From WQUF01 sp031549885 (GTDB taxonomy: Bacteria > Bacillota > Clostridia > Clostridiales > Clostridiaceae): 38,501 nucleotides of DNA. The position numbers were made by a program, and so were the translations under genes. The DNA is taken from contig JAVBPD010000131.1 in the NCBI GenBank assembly GCA_031549885.1, positions 1-38,501 of the forward strand, given 5' to 3'. The notes below the pieces were generated by a model, which made no database searches, had not been told where the DNA came from, and saw nothing but the letters and a program-made list of their open reading frames with translations. Numbering within the stretch: position 1 is the stretch's first letter; each line of letters starts with the position of its first letter. This document shows, piece after piece, positions 33,126 through 38,501 of this stretch.

Positions 33126-34616
33126 TTAGTTTGCTTCTTTTAATAATGGGTCTGATATTGGTTTTTTATTCTTTTTCTTAATTATTAGACCTTTTCCTTT
33201 GTTTAAAATGAAAAAGAAAAATTGGTCTTTTAATATTAATAGCGTGGTGAAATATATAATTACGCTTAAAAGTATTTGTAATATTAAGCATAATAGGTCA
33301 TTTTTTATTATGTATGTTAAGCCTTGTCCAACAGCTAGGATCATTAAACCTCCAATTAGATAGTTTCTGAATTTTAAAAGCATTGATTTTATGTCTAATT
33401 CTTTTCTTACAAAATAAATTTGAACTGCTAATACTGTGAATTCTGCTGTTACTGTGGCTATTTCTGAACCTATAGAAAGAAGTTTTGGTATTAATAAAAT
33501 ATTTAGGATCAGATTAATTGCTGTACCTATTGTAATTGAAATTGTGTAAAGTTTTTGCCTTTTTGTAGGAAATAAATATTGAACCCCTAATACATTACTT
33601 AATCCTATAAAAATAATTATAGGACTTAATAATTTAATTAATATAGATACTTTTTCATACCCACTACCAAAAAATATCGGAACCAATTTATCAGAAATAA
33701 TTATCATTCCAAACATAATTGGTACTCCCAAAAAATATACAAAATTTGCAGACTTATTTAAAAGTTCTTTAATCTTATCCAACTGATTTTTAGCAAAATA
33801 ATTAGATATTCTTGGCAACATCGTAGCTCCTAAAGCAGTTATTATTGCTAATAAAATTCTTATTATTTTATATGATTGATCATAAAACCCAACTTCAGCA
33901 ATATTATTTGCTATTGATCCTATCATAGTTTTATCTAATACTGCATTTATTTGTATAGCAATTTGTGGAATAAATAAAATTAATGTTGGTCGTAGATGTC
34001 TCAAAATGTTAAACCTTTTTATATTTATTCTATTACTCAATAATCTTGGAATATATAACCATAAAGTTAAATTACCTATAAACGCTGACAATACATATAT
34101 AATAAAATAAATGTATAAATCTTTTTTTTCTTTCACAAAAATAAAAATACATGTTAAAAGAATAATTCTTATTAAAATATTTCTTGACACAGTTTTTTTA
34201 AATTCTTCAAGCCCTTGAAAAAACCAACAAATATCTACCATACTCGCAAATATCTCAAAACACAATATTTTAAAATACATGTTATACTGGCTAAAACTTG
34301 CAAATGAAAAATAAAACACAATAAGTGCAATACTCATTGTTATAATTTTTAATATTACAAATTCCCAAAATAAAATACTTCTTTCTCTTTTTTTATCTTG
34401 AACATATGCAATTTCTTTTTGAGCATATAAATTAATACCTAATGAACCTGCTAAAATAAAATATGCTGATATAGATAATGTGTATCCAAAAATACCCAAT
34501 CCATCAGCGCCAAGAATTCTTGATACATATGGCATTGTTATAAGTGGCAAAATGAAGTTTAATATTTGATATATTAAATTAAATATATAATTTTTAGTAA
34601 TATTTTTTTTTAACAT
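33126..34616 (-). CDS. wzx: Wzx-type oligosaccharide flippase
   Basis: A 496-residue membrane protein of the MATE/MOP exporter superfamily with about 12-14 helices. It opens NYIFNLIYQILNFILPLITMPYVSRILGADGLGIFGYTLS, the standard Wzx start. It would flip undecaprenyl-linked repeat units across the membrane. ATG 34616 follows AAGGTG. It has an own predicted promoter upstream in a 244-nt gap that otherwise holds nothing I can identify. Confidence 0.9.
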   Translation of the reverse strand: MLKKNITKNYIFNLIYQILNFILPLITMPYVSRILGADGLGIFGYTLSISAYFILAGSLGINLYAQKEIAYVQDKKRERSILFWEFVILKIITMSIALIVFYFSFASFSQYNMYFKILCFEIFASMVDICWFFQGLEEFKKTVSRNILIRIILLTCIFIFVKEKKDLYIYFIIYVLSAFIGNLTLWLYIPRLLSNRINIKRFNILRHLRPTLILFIPQIAIQINAVLDKTMIGSIANNIAEVGFYDQSYKIIRILLAIITALGATMLPRISNYFAKNQLDKIKELLNKSANFVYFLGVPIMFGMIIISDKLVPIFFGSGYEKVSILIKLLSPIIIFIGLSNVLGVQYLFPTKRQKLYTISITIGTAINLILNILLIPKLLSIGSEIATVTAEFTVLAVQIYFVRKELDIKSMLLKFRNYLIGGLMILAVGQGLTYIIKNDLLCLILQILLSVIIYFTTLLILKDQFFFFILNKGKGLIIKKKNKKPISDPLLKEAN

Positions 34617-34671
34617 GCAACACCTTATTCGTATATAATTATGAAATTTATACTTTTTAAAAATAAATTGT

Positions 34672-34699
34672 ATAATATATCTATGAAAATAGGCATCAA
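34672..34699 (-). promoter_or_regulatory. Predicted promoter of wzx
   Basis: Minus strand TTGATG (34694-34699) and TATTAT (34672-34677) have a 16-nt spacer. Confidence 0.35.
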
Positions 34700-34860
34700 T
34701 TGATAAATTTAGTAAATGAGAGTTAAAATAGTTTTTATTTATAAAAGACTTTATTAAGTGTTTGGTATATAATTACTCTCTTTTTATCTATCATTAATTT
34801 TCTTCAAGTATAATATCATTTATCTAGACTTTGTACATTTTTGTTCAAAAAACTTTTAAT

Positions 34861-35982
34861 TCATAAGCTATTTGTATTAAACTCTCTAATTATATTTGAT
34901 ATTATTTTATCTACTGAATTACCATCACCATACGGATTTTTAGCGTTTGCCATTTTATTATATTCAGTTTCTTCATCAATTAATTGTGAAACACAATTTA
35001 CTATATTACAATATTCTGTACCTGCTAATTTAACAGTTCCCGCTTTTACAGCTTCTATTCTTTCAGTAACAGTCCTTAGAACTATACATGGCACACCAAA
35101 AAATGGTGCTTCTTCCTGAATACCCCCTGAGTCAGTAAGGATCAAATAACAATGTTTCATTAGTTTTATAAAATCTAAATAATCAAGTGGTTCAATAATA
35201 TGAATTTGTTCATTAACTTCTATAATACTCTTTTGAATTTCTCTTATTTTTGGATTTTTATGAATTGGAAATATAATTTCACATTCTTGATACTTATTTG
35301 CTATAGTATTAATTGCTGAAAATATATTTTTCATTGGATCTCCTAAATTTTCTCTTCTATGACATGTAACAAGGATTATTTTTTTATTTAGATCTAGTGT
35401 TTTTAACACTTGGTTTTTAAAATCATATTCTTTATTACTAATGTACTTTAATGCATCTATTACTGTATTCCCTGTTAAGAATATTTTACGTGAATCTACA
35501 TTTTCTTTAATCAAGTTTTCTACATTTTCAATTGTAGGTGCAAAGTAAAAATTACTAATACTATCAATTAACTTTCTGTTTGCTTCTTCTGGAAAAGGTA
35601 ATTTTAAATTAAAACTACGAAGTCCAGCTTCAACATGACCAATCTTTACCTGATTATAAAAAGCCGATAAAGCTGAAGCAAATGCAGTAGTAGTATCACC
35701 ATGAACAAGTACTAAATCTGGATTTTCATTAATTATGACTTTTGTCATTTCTTTTAATATATTTATTGTAATATCTTCAATAGATTGATTTAATTTCATT
35801 ATATTTAGATCATAATCTGGTACAATATTAAATATATTTAATACTTGATCTAACATTTCTCGATGTTGAGCAGTTACAACTGTTATATTTTTTATTTCTT
35901 TTTGTTTATTTAATGCTAAGGCTAAAGGTGCCATTTTTATTGCCTCAGGGCGGGTCCCAAATATAGTTAGTACTTTAATCAA
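34861..35982 (-). CDS. wecB: UDP-N-acetylglucosamine 2-epimerase (non-hydrolysing)
   Basis: A 373-residue enzyme that converts UDP-GlcNAc to UDP-ManNAc. Motifs: FGTRPEAIKMAPL at the start, VHGDTTTAFASALSAFY, VEAGLRSFN, FPEEANRKL with the typical Asp-to-Asn-like variation, HRRENLG and TDSGGIQEEAP. The start chosen is TTG 35982, 9 nt after AAAGGA, giving MIKVLTIFGTRPE; an ATG at 35991 has no gap to the ribosome site. The product feeds the WecG/TagA transferase encoded 1.5 kb upstream. Confidence 0.94.
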   Translation of the reverse strand: MIKVLTIFGTRPEAIKMAPLALALNKQKEIKNITVVTAQHREMLDQVLNIFNIVPDYDLNIMKLNQSIEDITINILKEMTKVIINENPDLVLVHGDTTTAFASALSAFYNQVKIGHVEAGLRSFNLKLPFPEEANRKLIDSISNFYFAPTIENVENLIKENVDSRKIFLTGNTVIDALKYISNKEYDFKNQVLKTLDLNKKIILVTCHRRENLGDPMKNIFSAINTIANKYQECEIIFPIHKNPKIREIQKSIIEVNEQIHIIEPLDYLDFIKLMKHCYLILTDSGGIQEEAPFFGVPCIVLRTVTERIEAVKAGTVKLAGTEYCNIVNCVSQLIDEETEYNKMANAKNPYGDGNSVDKIISNIIREFNTNSL

Positions 35983-36189
35983 AAATATCATTCCTTTTTT
36001 ACTTATTCCATTTTTTATTTTTATAAAGAATTTTCCGACCTTTACTCTTTTGATCTTATAATTGAAACATTACACAATTTCTTCTACAATAGCATCTTCA
36101 GAAATCAATAAACTAATTGTTTTACAAGAAAAACATAATACATCATTAAGATTATTATGATATCAAATATCATAAGTTAAATCTTTTGT

Positions 36190-37530
36190 TCATAAATTAT
36201 TTATATTCTGAATAATTGTTTTTAATTTCCCTCTTGATGTTAAAGCAATTTCATTAACAATTCTAATTTCAATATCAAGTACATTGTTAATTTTTTTATT
36301 CAATACATTTAACATCCCTTTTATATCATTATCATAAATTTTATCATCTTCAATTATATTCAAAATTGCAAAACCTTCTTTATCTTGTATAAATTGATAT
36401 TGCTTTATCTTTTCAAATTCATTTGTATGAAAATTAATTGATGTAATAGATATTTTCTCTCCATTTTTTCCCACCAATACTTCTTTATCTCGATGTCCAA
36501 TAATATTTACCTTATCATCTTTAATAATAGCAATATCATCAGTTAAATATCTAATTAATGGCATCTTTCTATTTATAAATCCTGTGCATACAATCTTATA
36601 TTTATTGCTCTCTCCAGTATCTATAAATTCTGTAAATCCATATGATTTATTAAAATAATAAGAATCATTATACCTTTCTGCAAAAACAGCTCTTTCAGAA
36701 TGCCCATAGAAAGAATTAGCTTTACATTCTAATGATGATTCTATTACAGAGATGTCTTCTTCATAACAATTTTCAGAAATTAAAAAAACACAACTAAATT
36801 TAATTTTCAATAATTCTTTACTTCTTTTTAATAATTCTTTACTTCTTTTTAATAATTTACAAAAATTCAATAATGCTGAGGGATATCCAGAAATAAATTC
36901 AGGTTTAAATTTATTAATTATACAAATATATTCATCTATAGTTTTTTCACTAAGTTTAAAAGGTGACAAAACTATTTCATTATATATAGGATTATTTCTA
37001 AAAATCTTATCTTTAAATTCTAATCCTCTAAAAGTTATAAGCTTTGATTTTTTGTAATCATAACCAAAATTAGACCAATAGTTATAAACAAAAGCTCTTT
37101 CTTTATAAATTGATTCATTATCTAAATATAATGATAATGATTTCCCGCTACTGCCACCTGTTCTTGAAATATAAAAATCTTTATTATCTTTATTTATAAT
37201 TTTATTTAAATTTTTTATAATAATTTCTTTATCAGTTAAAGGTATTTTTTTTATTTCCTTTAAATCAGTTAACATATAAGGATTAAATTTAACACTATCA
37301 AAACTCTCTTTATAGTACTCTATATTTTCATAACTAAAATTAAAGTATTTTTTAATAAATTAAATTGAATTTCTTCTTTTTCAGAATAAGACTTTCTTTC
37401 AAAATTTTTTATGTTATTATATGTACTTATAAATATTTCATTTTTTATTAATTTATTTCTTATCATTGGAGAAAAATTCTTTTTTATAAATTCTGGACAT
37501 TTTTTCATTCAAAATCTTACTTAAATTCAT
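36190..37530 (-). pseudogene. CapK/PaaK-like adenylate-forming protein broken by two frameshifts
   Basis: The gene codes in three frames. An ATG at 37530, 4 nt after the WecG/TagA stop with AAAAGG before it, begins MNLSKILNEK. Removing one A from the A6 run at 37500-37505 joins this to KCPEFIKKNFSPMIRN. Adding one A to the A6 run at 37348-37353 joins QFNLLK to YFNFSYENIEYYKESFDSVK and to the main part, which ends at 36190. The main part has TGGSSGKSLSLYLD (the ATP loop), YPSALLNFCKL and YGHSERAVFAERY, as in the CapK/phenylacetate-CoA ligase family. It may be a decayed gene, phase variable, or a sequencing artefact. Confidence 0.75.
36809..36850. repeat. Perfect 21-bp tandem duplication inside capK
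   Basis: Two identical 21-bp copies (36809-36829 and 36830-36850) duplicate seven residues as KRSKELLKRSKELL. The reading frame is kept. Confidence 0.85.
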
Positions 37531-37534
37531 TTTT

Positions 37535-38272
37535 TCACCTTTTATCAAATCTTTTTTTAAATACAATATAAATAAACTTTATATTACCTATCAAATATCT
37601 TTTCCACATTCTTCTTGGTTCTTGTAACACTCTAAAAAACCATTCTAATCCCATTTTCTGCATAAAATGAGGTGCTCTCTTTGTTTTACCTGCAACAATA
37701 TCAAAACTTCCACCAACACCCATGCAAAATGGTATATTTATTTTCTTCATATAATCACTTAACCAATATTCTTTTTTAGGAGAACTAAATGCTACAAATA
37801 AGATATCTGCATTTGATTTTTTCATATCATCAATAATTTTATAAACTTCATTTTCTTTAAAATATCCATTTCTATAACCTGCAATTTGTAAATCAGGATA
37901 TTTATTTTTATAAATACTAATAACTTTTGTAACAACTTCTTCCTTAGCACCAAAAAAATAAATTCTATACTTTCTATCTACAGAAACTTTTATAAGATTT
38001 TCCATTAAATCAATTCCTGTAACTCTTTCAGGCAATGGTCTACCAAGTATCTTAGAAGCCCATACAATAGATTGACCATCGGCATTTATTAAAGGGCAGT
38101 TTTCTATAATTTTCTTTAATTTTAAATCATTTTCCATCAACACAACTTTAGCGGCATTAATTACAACATGTTGGGTTATCAACCTTTTATCAATTCTATT
38201 TAATATATACTTTATTGTTTGCTCCATGTTAATGGCTGCTACATTTATATCAAATAATTTTACTGTTTCCAT
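37535..38272 (-). CDS. tagA: WecG/TagA/CpsF-family N-acetylmannosaminyltransferase
   Basis: A 245-residue glycosyltransferase of family GT26. Key marks are the LINADGQSIVWASKILG motif with the catalytic aspartate (Asp65), RVTGIDLMENL, YFFGAKEEVV, and the late SSPKKEYWLSDY and APHFMQKMGLEWFFRVLQEP RRMWKRYL. It adds ManNAc from UDP-ManNAc to a polyprenyl-linked GlcNAc, and WecB in this locus makes that donor. The tail is basic and membrane-associated in type. ATG 38272 follows AGGAG, and the stop lies 4 nt before the capK start. Confidence 0.92.
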   Translation of the reverse strand: METVKLFDINVAAINMEQTIKYILNRIDKRLITQHVVINAAKVVLMENDLKLKKIIENCPLINADGQSIVWASKILGRPLPERVTGIDLMENLIKVSVDRKYRIYFFGAKEEVVTKVISIYKNKYPDLQIAGYRNGYFKENEVYKIIDDMKKSNADILFVAFSSPKKEYWLSDYMKKINIPFCMGVGGSFDIVAGKTKRAPHFMQKMGLEWFFRVLQEPRRMWKRYLIGNIKFIYIVFKKRFDKR

Positions 38273-38283
38273 ATTATTAACTC

Positions 38284-38501
38284 CTACATAATTTTATCAA
38301 TATTAAATATAAATTCTTTATATATTAAAGTATTATTTTCAAAACATATTTTTTCATCTGATATAACAGTTATAATATTATTTTTATGTTTTTTTTCAAT
38401 ATTTAAAGAACTTGTATGTTCTAGTTCTAAAAATAATGGTGACATATACTTATTCTTAATTTCTATACATTCTGTACTTTGAAAAAAAACTTTATTATTT
38501 A
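38284..38501 (-). CDS. Unidentified gene, C-terminal part only
   Basis: A minus-strand frame is open from the right edge to a TAG at 38284 and gives about 72 residues ending ENNTLIYKEFIFNIDKIM. It is AT-rich and rich in beta-strand-like segments (NIITVISDEKICFENN). I do not recognise a family; a late beta-sandwich domain of a polysaccharide-acting enzyme is possible but unproved. The WecG/TagA gene starts 11 nt after its stop, so it belongs to the same transcript. Confidence 0.6.
   Translation of the reverse strand, partial: NNKVFFQSTECIEIKNKYMSPLFLELEHTSSLNIEKKHKNNIITVISDEKICFENNTLIYKEFIFNIDKIM

Noticed and set aside
32853..33143. Overlapping open frames on both strands inside the VanZ gene
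   Set aside because: They are by-products of the gene's unusual codon use and have no ribosome sites or family features.
36070..36162. Short open frame between wecB and capK on the minus strand (about 30 residues ending SEDAIVEEIV)
   Set aside because: It has no start codon with a ribosome site and no recognisable family. It may be a remnant of a lost gene, but the evidence is too thin to list it.

Overview
The window is very AT-rich and uses strong Shine-Dalgarno sites (GGAGG, GAGG, GGTGG), short operons, bidirectional hairpin terminators and frequent GTG/TTG starts. Together with the gene families present (DUF1659-, DUF6106-, DUF5685- and DUF975-like proteins, AgrC-type kinase, CpsB/C/D polysaccharide regulators) this points to a Gram-positive clostridium (Clostridium sensu lato). 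I see no rRNA, tRNA, CRISPR array, insertion sequence or phage module. Family names come from motif recognition and memory; no search was run.

Layout. 1-236: start of a cysteine synthase gene running off the left edge. 439-2467: TetR regulator plus an orphan GHKL (AgrC-like) sensor kinase. 2597-2877: a small frameshifted gene with its own terminator. 3042-5881: a TetR-regulated ABC exporter operon (regulator, ATPase, two permeases) with a perfect 12-bp inverted repeat over its promoter. 5920-7359: cysS. 7486-8643: a NimA/pyridoxamine-phosphate-oxidase-like flavoprotein and a membrane protein. 8661-11235 (minus): two tandem RlaP-type nucleotidyltransferases and a membrane-anchored TcaA-like protein. 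11390-14004 (minus): M19 dipeptidase, a DUF4652-like protein and a DUF975 membrane protein. 14310-17455: secreted lipase followed by two paralogous lipoyl-less E2-like acyltransferases, the second lacking the catalytic HxxxD residues. 17481-19606 (minus): MuiA-like protein and HAD phosphatase. 19774-23495: a divergent cytoplasmic gamma-glutamyltranspeptidase-like protein convergent with a MerR regulator (apparently starting at ATT) and a diaminopentanoate-dehydrogenase-like reductase. 23560-27734: nucleoid-associated protein, DUF6106 protein, then a plus-strand CYTH / DUF5685 / J-domain / membrane-protein operon.

27754-38501 is a minus-strand surface-polysaccharide locus read from the right edge leftward: partial unknown gene, WecG/TagA ManNAc transferase, a CapK/PaaK-like adenylate-forming protein broken by two homopolymer frameshifts, WecB epimerase, Wzx flippase, VanZ-like protein, CpsC (Wzz), CpsD kinase, CpsB phosphatase, a GT-C-like membrane protein and a membrane-anchored C39 peptidase. 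WecB makes UDP-ManNAc from UDP-GlcNAc and WecG/TagA transfers ManNAc to a lipid carrier; Wzx flips the product, and CpsB/C/D control polymerisation. The polymerase and initiating transferase are not in the window.

The points most worth a second look are the lipase plus twin acyltransferase operon, the altered active site of the GGT-like protein, the tandem nucleotidyltransferases, the ATT start of the MerR regulator, the double frameshift in capK and the operator-like repeats at the regulator promoters.
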